From Isoetes taiwanensis (taxonomy: Eukaryota > Streptophyta > Lycopodiopsida > Isoetales > Isoetaceae), in NCBI GenBank assembly GCA_021234155.1, contig JAJEKV010000005.1, forward strand, positions 20,382,089 to 20,446,088: a stretch of 64,000 nucleotides of DNA, written 5' to 3'. Below are positions 21,919 through 35,566 of this stretch, in pieces (the first letter of the stretch is position 1; the number at the start of each line of letters is the position of its first letter). Both the position numbers and the translations under genes were made by a program. The notes under the pieces are model-generated. The model was given only the letters and a program-made list of their open reading frames with translations, was not told the DNA's origin and searched no databases.

Positions 21919-22436
21919 CTGGCATTCCCTTAGAAGTTCTGCATTGCTTCTAAATTCTCCATCTAATTAAATAGCCTTAGATAATGCTATCTTTGCTCTA
22001 TCTTCTGAAGTTAGACATTGCTCTAATAACACTTCTTTTATTACCAGCAATTTTTCCCTTTCACTTTGTTACTACAATCAAATGCTTTCGAATCTTGAAT
22101 CACCTTGTCATCATACTGTGATTTATTGCACCATGATCTTTCTCACTATTGTTTCCAGAGAACTTATTCATTCCCGAATGTCAATCGTTAGTTTCGCTTT
22201 CAAATTCGCCGTTTCTTTCTCGATAAGAAAGACATTGTAACTACTTTCTATTTTGTAACTTATTTAAGTGTTCCATGTCGTCATCTTTCGACTGCAAAGT
22301 CTCAGCAGTCTTCTGTGCCACCGTAATACTCGAAAATTGTTTCTGAGCTTCAGCATTTCCATCTTCAATATGGTCCATGTACAGAGGTTCATATTCAACG
22401 TGTAAACTCCAAAGCATCGCTATAATAGACGCCAAC
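21919..22436 (-). pseudogene. Coiled-coil gene exon, interrupted by the retrotransposon
   Basis: On the minus strand this holds heptad-like, Glu/Lys/Leu-rich sequence: SIIAMLWSLHVEYEPLYMDH, then AQKTAETLQSKDDDMEHLNK, IEKETANLKAKLTIDIRE and LDGEFRSNAELLRECQ. It ends at a CAG|GTTAG donor at 21,919. Two or more stops or frame changes break it. The retrotransposon entered at its upstream edge. Joining 46,756 to 22,431 across a single CCAAC keeps the frame (KVEN-type residues, then KL, then ASIIAMLW). So the target was an open reading frame. The family is unknown; only a long coiled coil can be claimed. It may have been decaying before the insertion. Confidence 0.5.
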
Positions 22437-24002
22437 TGTGACGCTCCTTGGACATATACGACCCTCGGACGTATACATACCGGGACTTCCCCATGGCGAC
22501 CAACTCGCCATGAGCAGGGCCCTCCATCTATTTCGGGCCATCTATAATATGAGGTCCGAAAGAAGGTCACGAAGGGGTCATTCGGCCCACGCCTTCAATG
22601 GGGCTCCTACGTCGCGGAAGCGTGAATACAAGGGTTAGCACACAGCATAAATCACATATAAATAACCACCACGAAGGGTGGCACATCCATCCAAATACCA
22701 ACGGCAAAGAATATGCATCTAAACCTAAGAAAACACCCCAAACCCATGGTTCTACCCCCTGTTCAGACTCGGTGAGGATCGGTGACGGCTAGGTCTCAAG
22801 AGATCAGCGAGACAGAATCTTGACATGGCGTTGGGCATAGAACATTGGCTAGGGTTGTCCACTCCATCCCCTCCCCGTGCACACTTTTGCAGATGGGTCA
22901 ATTCACGCTATGGCGTCGCTTATAGCCTTCCAGGAGACGAAGCTCGAGGCATCACCCTGCTGAGCCTACCTGGGGTTCATGAAGTCCCTGTCCTAAGATG
23001 AGGCAGTGTGTCGGGAAGCGCCCCCTTCCGTAATCACGGTGGCTCCATGGGCGAGCTAGAGAATACGTGCCGCCACGACACACCCCCACATTCACATCCG
23101 CTTACTACCGCCCTAAATCTACTCAAAGTGCAAAGGCTCCATGCGGGTCACACCTTCCCACCCAGGTGTCGGACCATGCAGGCCCCCACACGCGGGACCG
23201 CCATCGGGGCCTAGCTCACTATAGAGTCCCAGAGCCTTTTATGTTAGACCCCGCCAACCACTTCACCACTGTTCCTTTTGTGCGGTGCTGCTACGCATTT
23301 TCCTGCATCTATGACCCTGTGGGCTCTTGTGCACAGCCGCAATTAGCGGGATAATACGGGGCTCTATCTAGGAGCATACTACAATAAATAGCCTCTGAGG
23401 TCTCTACCCCCTTAATCCCCCATTTCCAGTAACACTAGGCTAACAACCACCAATCCATCCATTACAAGCGTAACCAGAATAAAATATATAGAGAATCTAC
23501 CTTTACAATCAAGGGTTAGTTCCTACGAGTAAACACGGAGAGAATAGACCAACAACCCAAACGGGTGCCCAACAGGGCTATCCTAGAATTCACAACTACA
23601 CTAGCCACCCACGTATTTCGCTCGACCGTTGTCATTGGGGATCTCCATCTGGGGTCCCGTGTTTAGCTTGTGTGAGATCTGTGGTGGCGCTCAGCCGGGT
23701 CACAAGGGTGGGCTCCACTGCTCAAGGTGAGTTGTGGCTGATATGGGGGTGGTGATCCACCCTATTGACCCCAATTAGCATTATCATGCTAACCAATCGA
23801 GGGTGGCCACGTGGCGCCTTCCCAAACCATAATTAGTAGTTCCTTAATTATAGGTTATTATTGTCAATAATTAAATTAGCATAGCTAATTTAATCCCTTT
23901 TAAGTGAACCCCCTAGGTTCCCATACCCCATGTGGCATATGTATCCTTGGTGACGTGTCAACATATTTATACTTATACCGTATAAATACTTGGAACGTCA
24001 CA
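22437..24002 (-). repeat. LTR1 (3' LTR of the element), 1,566 bp
   Basis: It is bounded by TGTGACG and CGTCACA, with the polypurine tract adjoining at 24,003. It aligns over its whole length with LTR2 and LTR3. It is the cleanest of the three in the AT-rich parts (TATTTATACTTATACCGTATAAATA near 23,965-23,990, likely promoter-proximal in U3 on the minus strand). Confidence 0.88.
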
Positions 24003-24015
24003 TTCTCCCCTCCTT
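24003..24015 (-). promoter_or_regulatory. Polypurine tract
   Basis: Read on the minus strand this is AAGGAGGGGAGAA immediately before the LTR start TGTGACG, the normal place for plus-strand DNA priming in LTR retrotransposons. No such tract follows LTR2 or LTR3; host flank follows instead. This fixes which LTR is the true 3' LTR. Confidence 0.8.
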
Positions 24016-24585
24016 AAAGAAATAATGCTGTCCTCAGCATTGAGGTTAGATACAAATATAATAAATGACAATAAGGAAATTCCTTATTTCAGAAGGTAAT
24101 ATATTAAAGCTTTCAAGTTGACAACAGTTTGAGCATCAAAAGTGCAATTTACATCATTATCACAATTAAAAAGTGCAAGGACCAAGGTCCAAGGTCAACA
24201 ACAAACAGAACATGTAGATAACATAAAGCGAAGAAATCGGGTCATCAGCAACCCCCTAACATGGGCCAGTCACGCATCGCTCGGCGCCCAAGCACATGGT
24301 AATATATCAGTTTATATAGATAAAATAATTAGGTTGTGGTTGAAGGGTCCACCCCCTATAAGAAAATAAAAGAAAATTTATCTACAAGGAACCTATCATG
24401 CCTATAGTTCGCAGTTCATTGTGGCGTAAGGAATGGTCAGGTTCCTATTATAGCCAAGATGAACGCGGCTATGAACTACATGCTTTACAAGCAGTTCGCG
24501 GTCATGTCCACATTGACAGTACACCACGTCCTAAGGAACACAGAGGTGATCCCATCATCGGTAACCGTTGTTAACTACGATGCAT

Positions 24586-27500
24586 CTACCCCTCTACATA
24601 TTCTCGGCGAATCAAGTCCTCAAGCTTACCGCCGGGAGCGGGGTTGATAGCATCGTTGATGGTGCGGCCTTGAGATTGTTGCATAAAATCTGGATAGTGC
24701 TTCTCAAGGTCTGCTTCCATCACCCACGTAGCATCCTCCACCGGCAAGTGCTTCCACTTGACCAGGTATTGCAACTTTTGAGTCCTCCCGAAGTCGTTTT
24801 ATAAGCCCCGGCAAAGGAGAGCTTCGTGCACTATCTCGAATTGCCTTCTGTCATTTCGAGGAGGTTGGGGTTTCCAAAACCTCCTCGGGATCGGGGGTGT
24901 GTTGTTTCGTGAAGACTCACGTGGAAGACCTTGTGGATCTTGACGGGCGGGCGGGGATCCAAGCGATATGCTTGTTCTCCAATACGCTCCGGTGATTTTG
25001 AATGGTCCCGCCCATCTGGGCGCTAACTTCTTGCAGTTACCAATTTTAAGCTTGGCTTGTTTTACCTTGATTTTAAGCCAAACTGATTCGCCCACTTGGA
25101 AGATTCGTGGGGTTCTGTGTTTATCCGCTACACTTTTTCGGCATTTGCGTGCCTAACAAGTAACCACGAACCTCTTCAACTAAGGCTTGCATTTCCAAAA
25201 GGAGTTGGGAGACCTCCACTTTAGAAAGCAGGGGTTATGCAGTGTGCGGAGTAAGGCATTGATAACCATAGTTTATCATGAAAGGAGACATGCCGAAGAC
25301 TCACGTTTCATCTTTGTTATAGGCAAACTCAACAAGGTAAATATAGTCAGCCCATTGGGATTGCTTACTCCACACATAACTTCGTAGCATATCCTCTATA
25401 ATCCGATTGGTACGTTCTGTCTGACCATCCGTCTGAGGATGATAAGCTGTGCTCATAGCAAGCTTGGTCTGTATGGTGGTGAAGAAATCTTTCCAAAATG
25501 CACTTACAAATTTGGGATCTCGTAATGATACAATGACCCGTGGCATTCCGTGCAATCCCGAAGATCTCCTTTGCAAAAGCAGAAAGCAAGATCAAAGGCG
25601 GTGTCCGTGGGTGCGACATGGCAAGAAATGAGCCATTTTCGACAATTTGTCGACCACTACCATTAACGCATCATATCCACGAAGAGTACGTGGAAGGCCC
25701 ACAATGAAATCCATGGTTATCACTTCCCACTTAGCGTTGGGTACATCCAGAGGTTGCAATTCTCCTGGAGTCCTTAATTGTTCTACCTTGGTCTCACCGA
25801 CATACTTGACAATCGCTTAATGTACCGGCAAATGTCCTTCTTCATTGAAGGCCAAAAATAACCGGAGCGGATCTTTAAAGTAGGTCTTCATAAAACCCGT
25901 GATGTCCAGCCTATAGGGTCACGCGGTCATGGAGGATTAACTCACGACTCCCCGAAGTCGAGGTACACACAACTTATCCTTTGCGGATGATACAACAAAT
26001 TGCCCTTTCTTATATGAACGGAAAAGCTTCGCTGCTTCTTTATCCGTGGCGCGCCTCCTCATTTCAACTAGCCTGCATTTCACGTAACTCAGGATCCGTG
26101 GCCAAAAGTCTCCACGACTGCTTGCCAAACTCACTTGTGAGTGTCGAAATTGCATTACAATGAACTGCTACAATGATGGCGTGGATAATGCATCCAACCA
26201 CATTGTGCTTCCGTGCTTATAATGATCTCAAAATCATATTCTTCAAGAAATTCCATCCATCCCTTCCGACGGAGGTTGAGATTGGGTTGGGTGGTCAAAA
26301 CATCGAGACTTTGATGATTCAGGTCCAACGAACCTTCTACCAAGGGGTAGTGTTCTCCATTATTCGCAGCCAACAACAGCCTAGCAATTCCCGGTCATGG
26401 TAGGATATCGCTGTCTGCCTCATTCATTTTCTTTGAATCATAAGCAATAACCTCCCTCCCCGCAGATTAGAACCCCACCAGTGGGCGCATTTTACCGGGC
26501 ATCTATGGCTACTAGTTTATCCCTTATCGATCGGGCAACGGAGAACTAAAAACGAGGTTAAGGCATCTTTGCCGGAAACTTCCCGAACCTTAGTCTTCTG
26601 CTCCATCCATCCTTCACCTTCTCATGCTTGGTAAGATTTGTAAGAGGGGCTGCAATCCTTGCAAAATCCTTTACAAATTTTCGGTGGTAGTATCCTCGCT
26701 AACCCCAAGAAATCATGGACTTTGAGACATTCCTGAATAGGCCATTCCCTTACAGCTGCCTATCTTTGCGTGATCTGGGCTCACGGCTGAAATAATATGA
26801 CCCAAGTAATTCCACCTTCGAGTGGCAAACTTGCACTTAGAGAACTTTGGGCAAAAGCTGATGACGCCTTAGTTTTGTAGAGCCAATTTAAGATGTTTCT
26901 CATGCTCTTTTCTAGAGTCTTATCAGAGATGAGAATGTCGCCAAAGAAAATAACAACAAAGTCATCAAGTATTGCCTGAAAACATCATTCATCAATCGCA
27001 TAAACGTTGCGGGGCATTAGTTAATCCGAGAAAGGCATAATCACAGAACTCAACGCCCATATCTAGTGCGAGAAAAGCAGATTTATGGATGTCTTCCCTT
27101 TAATTCTTATCTGATGGTATCCTGAGCGAAGATCAATCTTGAGAAATACTTGGCCCTCGTAACCCATCCATTTGGATCATCTCGCCCTTGGCAAAGCATA
27201 GCGATTTTTGATAGTATGCTTGTTGAGTTGCCGATAATCAATACATTCTCAAGGAGCCGCCCTTTTCTTCACAAAAGAATAGGGGCCAAAGGGCTAAAAC
27301 ACTAGGTCTAATAAAACCTAGGTTTAGCAGCTCTGAAGTTGTTTCTTAAGCTCGCCCATACCGAAGACCCATACTAGGGCACTGTGGCCTCGCTGGTAGG
27401 CTTAGTACCGCTCTAAAGCTATCTCACATTCTACCCCTAAAAGGAGGAAGCTTCCTCGATTTCACCGGGAAGAGATCATTAAATTGTCCGGATAAGGTGG

Positions 27501-28883
27501 CGCATCCCTCCCGTAAGGTGTCAATTACTTGCTTCGCTTAGAGTCCCACCTAATGGAAGCAAGTCCGATAAGGCGTAGGAGCTTTTGCTTGCTTATAGCT
27601 CTATCTAACTCATCGGATGGACATAGAACGTGATGATAGGGTTGAATGGTTCACCTTTATAGTTACGCTGGCCCATTTGTCGCAGTGCTGAAGGTAACTT
27701 CTCTCTTCTCGCTAGCCTATGCTGGCTTTTGCATGCCAAGAATTCCATCCCAACAATGAGGTCATATTTGCTAATATCCATTAGCTCGCCCATAGCAACC
27801 GTGCGCCCGGCAACTCCATGATCCTTAGATTGATGCGATCTAATTATGAGTATGTCGTTAACCTTACCATCAAGCAAAGTGACAGCCTCGGGTTGTGACC
27901 TTAGGGTTTCCGGGCCAGACCCGGGGCCATTCTAGGAGAAGCAAAATTATGTGTACTCCCCGTATCCATAAGAATTACAAAAAGGCTTACCGGCATACTG
28001 GCCTATGGTGGAAATGATGCTATCGTATTTCAAAGACAAGCGCTTATAGCCGCAAAGATATGAGACGACTGAATGGTCTCGAGCGCCCCTCGCCGCCAGT
28101 AATGTTGACTCAATATCGCCCCGCCGCGTCGGCCATGGCCTGCCGGGCCCGGTAATATATGGGCAAACCGCATGAAGTGTCCAGGCCTCATACACCTCGT
28201 AACATGCTTTATCCCTACGCGCAAACTGCTCCCTCGCCTCTTTTAGGAATGGATCAGAAGAGGTTTCAACTTCCACAAAGATTGTTCTCGCTTATCCGGG
28301 CGGTTAAAAGTTTAATTTCTTCTCCTCGCTAATCGTGAAGAAAGTTCGGCCGAGGGCCCCGGACTTGCAGCCGGGTTTGTAAGGTGGACGGGCCGTGGGC
28401 TGCGAGTAAGGAGCAGACGCCGGATATCCATTCCTTGGTATGTCCTCCTCGAGGCTCAATGCTTTAGCCTCTATTTTTCGCGAATCGATTTCGGTCGATG
28501 GCCTTAACCATCCGCTTGATCGATGGTGCCAAACCCTCAATATAGCCTCCACCGCTCTTTTCTCATTCATACTGTGTACATATACCTCAGCGCATAAACT
28601 CATCCGCGGTAAGCCTCGCAGATGACATACTTTCTTCCGCTTCCAACCTCAGAAAGTTCGATTCATGGCATTTATAAAAACGGGCACATAATGCATTTGA
28701 AGGCCTTGGCAAACTTTCCGGGTTGCATCTAGCCTCGCCCGGGATGTTTGGTTCGCATAGCCCTTCCACCAAATACGGGCAGCTCCTAGAAGGTTTGTGG
28801 TGGCAACCTTTTCGTATCCTTTTCTTGCCATGCCAGGACCCGGCCAACTCCTTCATTTTGCCCGCCTGGGATTCGTGATTCAA
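24586..28883 (-). pseudogene. gag-pol polyprotein, copy A (Ty3/gypsy chromovirus type), frameshifted
   Basis: Domains in minus-strand order: gag around 28,883-28,300, with ARIWWKGYA near 28,770; a zinc-knuckle relic near 28,205-28,160 (the second cysteine of CxxC is lost); and protease ILMDTGSTHNF near 27,969. More protease follows (YDLIVGMEF near 27,760). RT has KIDLRSGYHQIRI near 27,150-27,105 and GLTNAP near 27,025. The RT metal-binding motif reads FFGDI near 26,950 instead of FxDD. RNase H lies at 26,376-26,155 (LTTQPNLNLRRKGW). Integrase lies at 25,576-25,301 with HPQTDGQTERTN, and the chromodomain at 24,774-24,586 (QYLVKWKHLPVEDATW). The frame changes many times, so no intact protein can be made as sequenced. 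It would encode the replication machinery of the element. Confidence 0.85.
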
Positions 28884-31800
28884 GCCCTTCCCTAGATTTC
28901 CATCAACCGGGCCAATTTCCTATTCTTCCATATACTAGTTATGGCTGTATCAATCTCCTTTGGAGATACTCTTTATCTCGGGCGCTTTGCATGGCCACCG
29001 TGATGATGCGATGATCTGTGATGACAATCATGGGCAGACTTTTGAGGAGGTGGCACCGCCCCGAGGAGTCTGGGTCATGAGGGACCTCTTCGCGACGCGT
29101 ACGTGGATCGTTCGTGGTGGGACGGCCGGGGCTGCGGGTGTGGATTCAGCGGCAACGGAGGTAACTCCTGCATCCGGCGTACATGCGGTGGTGGGTTAGC
29201 ATGCAAGACGTGAGGCCTGTAATTCGCTTAACCGCTTTTTCATCAGCATCAATTCTTGTTCGGGTGTTAATTGACTTGTAATTTGAGGGTGTATCGCTGT
29301 GCCGCTAAGGCCCCGCCTATATTAAAATAAGATGATATAAGAACATTTACAGCGCATAACAAGTGGCCATACAACAATATTTTTAAGTCGGTCGAAAGAA
29401 CAAAGCGAACACGAAAACCCAATGAAAAATTTTAATTACAAGTGAAGTAACGGTTACATGCAAGAGCTTGACATCGACAGTAATTATGACTTATAGTTAT
29501 ATATAATACATACATGGACCCGGAGCACGCCATTTTCCTAGTCATAGTGAAGCATAGGAACACACAAACCGTAATCAAGGCTTAAGGGTTTGCGAGGATA
29601 CATGACGGCATAGCATAACACTTCACGCATACCGACGAAGCTTGTAACGCCCAAGCCCCGATAATAACGGGTTGATAATCCCTGGGGGCTAATAATCAAG
29701 GTTGAAGAGCCTTCGCAAAGGCGTAGAAGATTTGCCGAGATGATCATTAGCATCCTCAAAAGCCTCATGTGGGGTCATATTCCAATAATCCCGGCACGGA
29801 AAGAGTCCATTTCGGATCATCGTAGTTTCTCAAGAAGAGTAACTATTTCCATCCCCTTGTCGATCATAAGGTTGTTCCGCACCCTAAGCTCCGCTTATCT
29901 CATCGCCAACTTCCCGCGGCTGATACCGCTGTATCGCTCCCCCCATAGTCCCCGCTGAGGAGGTCCCCTGCTCATCTCTCCTTATCCGATGTTATCCTAT
30001 CTTCATACCATGAAAGGCTTTTCTAAAGCGGGCTGCGAATGAGTATATAATACTAACATTTCCGTGAGGCTTAATAACTTGTCATGGAAGAGGCTTATTC
30101 AAAAATTGTATTGGCATTATGTATGGACTGATACAATAAGGAGGAATCACATCACGAAAGTAATAACCATTTTTTTAAAACAACAGTGGATTTCAAAGGC
30201 AAAATACATAAGACAATAATTTAGAGTTGAACTCCTCGCCCATTGGGCCCAGGAGGTGGACGATAACGCGATCAAAGTGGCGCCAGGGCTGTAGTAAAGG
30301 GGCGGCTCGAAGCTGTCGCCGCCTCGTGATAAGCAGTAGCCAAAGGCCACACAAGGAGGTTGATGCGCAGCCCGCCACGCCTCCCAACGCCGCATAGCCA
30401 AATTCTACGGACCGTGAAAGTAATAGTGGTGACATGATAATCAATCTTCTATGGCCCGCCAGAGTAGCTATGGCTCGGGCGCCCACCAAGAAGTCAAGAT
30501 GGCCCTAAATTCTTGAAAAGAACAAGACTCTCCTTGGCGAAAGCCGAGAAAGAATCGGCCACATGGTTGCCCATGGCCCTAACTTGAGGGTCTGGGTGGA
30601 GGTCTCACCTTCCTTCTCCAAGGCCGATGGGGAGCTTCTTCTTCTTCTTTTCTCTCATCCCTAAGCGGGTGACCTTTGGTGGTCCCAAAGGTCTTCCCTT
30701 GCCTTGACCCCTCTACCATAGTGATTTGCAGAGGCGGATCTTGAAGGAGGGACTTGTCGGGCACGCAAATTGCTTCCTTCCCGAGAGGTGGGGGTTTTTC
30801 AGCTAGCAAGTACTCGGCCAGGTTGCATGTAAGAGTCTCAACGGCTCTTGTTCCTCGGCCGATATGCCAATAGGCTCTCTAGCCGTGGTAGGTTGGGCGC
30901 CATCGGTGTAGTGAAGTCGATGAAGTCATCTTGGCAATATTCTCCGCAAGATCATAGAGAACTCTATTCTTTCCCGGCGACCCCGCGAAGAACATGGTAC
31001 CCACATAATATCGCGTGATCCAAGTACCTTTGATCATTCAGGAGTACCGAGGGAGAAGGTTTAACCCTTCAAGTTTAGGGCCGCCGCATTGGTAGGGCTT
31101 CTCGTAGCAAGTTCCTTCCATCTCACAAAACTCGCCATCATCGTTTTAACTTCGGCTATCTTCGGTCGGGGCGTGAGGTGTGGAAGAACGCCGCCAGGAT
31201 CTCCTCATCTCTTCTATGTAATCGGTCCATAATGATGGCTGCAAATCGGGCCTCAAAACAGTTTCCCCGACCTATTGTGGCAATAGGAGGTCATTCCTCG
31301 CCTGATGCTTTTGATGACGCATGCATGATCATCACCCCCAACATCTGGGTAAGGGTGGAAATCGAGGTAAAGCCGATCATCGCTATCATTACCAACGATG
31401 CGCACAATCTCCTCTCCGAGAACCAAGGAAGGCGTAATAACTGGTGGGCCTGCATGTTGAGATAAGATCTACCGCCGGCAGTTGTGTAGGGTGAAGAAAG
31501 AAAGGGAACCGCAGGGTCCCAATGCTCCTCCCCACATACCATCCGGTGGTTGGGCGAAAGCCATGAAGAGTGAAGGAAGGAGGAGAAAGGAGGCGCCGAA
31601 CAAGAAGGAAATGAAACCCTAATGGCCAAAAGGGTTTTATACTTTTTGGCACGCTTCCCAAAAATCATTATTAAAATTATTATTTATTTAATAATACTTA
31701 TATTTCCCAAAAAAATGTTTTTTTTTTTTAATTCACAACCCAAAATGGGACTAGTACATGGATAAGTTACAAAATTTTACAAAAAAAAAACGGTTGTGTC

Positions 31801-33718
31801 ATCATCTAAATTTCGATCCTTTTCTTCACAAAACCGGTCCTTGGGCATAGTGACCCGCCAAGATGTATGGCGCATGTTAAGTTAAGGCTAATTAAAAGCT
31901 CAATCAGGTACGGCAGCTTCCTGAAGGCAAGGATCGCAAAAAGCTTGAAACCGCGAAGTCGGTCTTGAATTCTTGAGTTTATCTCCCCGCACAAGTCAGC
32001 TGAAAGGAAGTTTGGATTAATGGCTGTAGTCTTTCGATACTTCATGGCGATCTCCCCGAAGAGCGTCAGAACCAGGTCGGGGCTTCCAGGGCTTAAGGGT
32101 CGCCTTTGAGCGACGGGAATGGATTTCCTCCGTCAAGGATGCTTTGTGCGCCTAATGACATCAACTCCCTTTCCTTCGAGCCGATGTCTTTATGATCTGC
32201 ATCCGCTGGGTGGGGCCAGGTCTTGTAGTACACCCCACCCTAACCGGCCAGATTTGGTCCTTTTTAGCCTCCCGGCCACGCCCTGCCGGGTTGCTGTGGG
32301 TTGACCCCCTTGGTTCACATCCGGTTTGTTCGATTCCAACGGCTCGGAATCGCACCTAGGTCCTCGCTGCCTATCATCAAAATTCTTGCCGCCGCTTCCT
32401 CCCGGCCGATGGCCTAGCCGCTTTCCTCGTCCAGTTTCACTTTGCTGGCTATGGGAGTCTTCGGCTTCCTTTAGAGCCGCTTCGCTCTTCAGCGCCCCGC
32501 CTCTCCAAACGCACTTTAAAATGCCGGCAATCAAGATGATACCGGGTCCGCCGGGTTCCAAGATATCTTCTTGGACGGATTCCGATGGCAATCGTTGAAC
32601 CGGGCTTTAACATTTTCAAAAAATGAAACCTGTTGAGGCTTTCATTCCAAGAAAAGGTGGAAGGTTAAAGTATCCCTGGTAGGTGGCATAACCTAATTCT
32701 CCCCAAATAGTAAAACGATCCATCCTTAGGGTCCGTGGAGCTCGCTATTTGCGTGTCTTATCCGGGCGATGCATGATCCTTCCGAAGCTTTGCTCCTAAA
32801 CTAAGCTCCACAGGGTCTTCATCCGGTCCCCGCCAGGATAAACATAACACAGCCCATGCACGGTCCGGGCCGTCTAACCAGAGTGTAATCCCGACCGCTT
32901 CATTTAGCTTGAGGAGGGAAGCGCCGCTGAAGTGGAAAATAGGGTAGGGGACTCCGGCCCCTCTACAAAGTGTTTTGACAAAAGGTTAAGAATGATATCT
33001 ATTATTGGGTCCCTCGCCCCCTAGATGCTCAACCAAGGCAGCAAAACAACTGATATAATGCTCAGCCTTCTTCAGATCTACGGGTCGCCTTGAAGCTGCA
33101 TGTCGCACTTGGTAGGATCCTTCGCCAACCGGGCGGCGCCGAGGGGTGGGTAGGGCAAGTGCAAGGGAGGGGCGCTGAGGTCGGGTTATGGATTTGAGCT
33201 TAAGTCCGCGGCTATGGCGTAAAGGGTGTTCGTGAGAAAATACACACCTAAAAAGATATTTCAAAATTCAAATTTAACTTTTAACTTTTATTAAATTTTT
33301 CAAAAAATTTTTTTTTTTAAAAAAAAAAAATTAGAACAGCGCCAGATAAAAATACGCCTGACCGGGGCGACATGGTTTATATCGCCGCTTATTTTCAAAA
33401 GAAAAACACCCTCGGATACCTCATTTCCTTTTTGTTTTTCGCTACCGTTGTCCGCTTTTTCCTGGAGACGTTCCCCTAGGGTATTTGAGAGGTGTCTCGA
33501 TCCATTGAGCCATTTTCGCCTTCATCCGCCTACCTAATAAAAGTTATGGCTCAAACTGGGTCCTCCAAAACTTAGACTTTGGAATTTACAAATTGCTACC
33601 TTAACCTAGCACTCAAATCAAACATAAAAGACTTTAAACAATCACTCTTGCTTAATTTCTCCTAACTAACAACTAGCGAAGTTAGGGTTTGAAGGCTATG
33701 ATTTCCGAAACCTAAATC
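28884..33718 (-). other. Long leader between primer site and gag, copy A
   Basis: About 4.8 kb separates the primer-binding site from gag, far longer than in most Ty3/gypsy elements. Copy B has the same region, so it belongs to the element. Open pieces such as 31,806-32,045 (GEINSRIQDRLRGFKLFAIL, then LPYLIELLISLNL) and 30,579-30,809 (Pro/Lys/Glu-rich) suggest one or more extra reading frames, now broken by indels. I cannot assign a family. A homopolymer block (A/T runs) lies at 33,288-33,332. Confidence 0.5.
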
Positions 33719-33719
33719 A

Positions 33720-33732
33720 CTGCTCGATACCA
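33720..33732 (-). promoter_or_regulatory. Primer-binding site (initiator Met-tRNA), copy A
   Basis: On the minus strand the sequence next to LTR2 reads TGGTATCGAGCAG. It resembles the classical plant iMet primer site TGGTATCAGAGC with a small insertion. Copy B (45,161-45,174) is closer, TGGTATCGAGAGCC. Confidence 0.72.
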
Positions 33733-33735
33733 CCG

Positions 33736-35314
33736 GGTGACGCCCTCGACATATAATTTAATTTCTGACGATACATATTTGGGATCTCTTCCCATGGCTA
33801 ATCAACTCACATGAGCAGGCCTCCGCCTATTTCTGGCCATCTATAATATGAGGTCCCAAAGAAGGTCACGGGCGTCATTCGCCCACTTTTCAATGGGGTT
33901 CACGCCATGGAAGGTGAATACAAGGGTTGGGGCACACAAGATAAATCACATATAAATAACCACCACGGCGGGTGGCACATCCATCCAAATACCAACGGCA
34001 AAGAATATGCATCTAAACCTAAGAAAAATTCCCAAACCCATGGTTCTACCCCGTTCAGACTCCAGGAGGTCCGATCGACCGACGGCTAGGTCTCAAGAGA
34101 CATCAGCACCAATCTTGACATGGGCTATCGGCATAGAACATTGGCTAGGGTTGTCCACTCCATCCGCCCTCCCCAGGCACACCCCTTGTGATGTGGGTCC
34201 ATTCACGCCATGGCGCCGCTATAGCCTTCCCAGGACGCAGGGCTCAGGCATCACCCGCTGAGCCTACCTGTGGTTCATGAAGTCCCCGGGTCCATGAGGC
34301 GTGCCTGGCAGCGCCCCTTCCGTAATCACAAGGCCCATGGGCGAAGTAGAGAATACGTGTGCCGCATGACACCCCCATCCGCACTCTAATTTACCGGCCT
34401 CTAAATCTACTCAAAGCAGAAGTCCCCATACCGGTCACACCTTCCCACCTGAGAGTGTTAATCCATACTCGCCTTCTACTGACTGGGCCATCCTTAGCTC
34501 ACTATAGGAGTCCTAAGAGCCTTTTATGTTCGTGGCAGACCCCAACCACTTCACCACTGTGGTCTTTGTCGGTGCTAAGCCGCACCATAGCATCTATGAC
34601 CCGGGTGGGCTCTTGTGCACAGTGCCGCAGAATTAACGGGATAATACAGTGGCTCTATCTAGGAGCATACTACAACAAATAGCCTCCCAGGTCTCTACCC
34701 CCTTAATCCCCCTATATCCAGAAAGTAACACTAGGCTAACAACCACCAATCCATCCATTACAAGCAACTTAATTGAAATATATAGAGAATCTACCTTACA
34801 ATCAAGGGTTAGTTCCAACAGTAAACACGTAGGAGAATAGACCAACAACCCAAACGTGTGCCCAACAGGGCTTATCCCAGAATTCACAACACACACTAGC
34901 CACCCACCCAGATTGCCACCAATCTGTCATTGGGGATCTCCATCCGGCTTGGTCCCGGTGTTTAGCTTGTGTGAGATTCGTGGTGGCGCCAGCCTGTCAC
35001 AAGGGGTGTAGTGGCCCACCGTCAAGGTGAGTTGTGGTATGGGGTGGCATCCACCCTATTGACCCCAATTAGCATTATCATGCTAACCAATCGCAGGGTG
35101 GCCAATGCCTCTTCCCAAACCATAATACTTAATTATGGTTTTTTAGTAGTTCCTTAATTATAGGTTATTATTGTCAATAATTAAATTAACATAGCTAATT
35201 TAATCCCTTTTATGAACCCCTAGGTTCCCACAAACCCCATGTATGAGATGTATTCAGGACGAATGTCAACATATTTATACTTATACCGTATAAATACTTC
35301 TTTGGAACGCCACA
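33736..35314 (-). repeat. LTR2 (middle LTR)
   Basis: It aligns with LTR1 and LTR3, ending GGAACGCCACA at 35,314. The other edge has lost its terminal TG dinucleotide context (reads GGGTGACGCC). It is the most altered LTR, with many 1-5 base gains and losses around C/G-rich words. It is followed by CCAAC and host-flank sequence, not by a polypurine tract. Confidence 0.85.
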
Positions 35315-35566
35315 CCAACTTTGTCTTCAAAGAATATATTCTCCACCTCCAACTTATCAATTCCACCATATGTCATTCATAACTCGTCATATAAACCTTT
35401 CTCCTCTCCTTCACTATTCAAGCATACCAAGAATCCCACACAAAGCGTCGTCATCCAAAACTAACTTATATAATTTCCAGCCTTTTCAAACACGCTATCA
35501 TACACATCGTTCGCTGACAAATACCACCACTAAATTTACTGCTTGTCATGCCATCAATAGATTTAT
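35315..35566. repeat. Duplicated host flank trapped between LTR2 and the second internal region
   Basis: This begins CCAACTTTGTCTTCA and follows 46,751-47,003 up to CCATCAATAGATTTAT. It then switches abruptly into retrotransposon internal sequence equivalent to 24,247 onwards (ACATGGGCCAGTC). This 252-bp piece is not part of the element. It marks the tandem-duplication junction. Confidence 0.82.

Noticed and set aside
31291-31668. 125-codon frame in the retrotransposon leader as a separate gene
   Set aside because: The equivalent stretch in copy B is split differently; a consensus is needed before calling a gene.
33288-33332. T-run plus A-run as a terminator-like hairpin
   Set aside because: It is an A/T homopolymer block native to the element leader, also present at 44,688-44,750. 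There is no evidence of a termination role.
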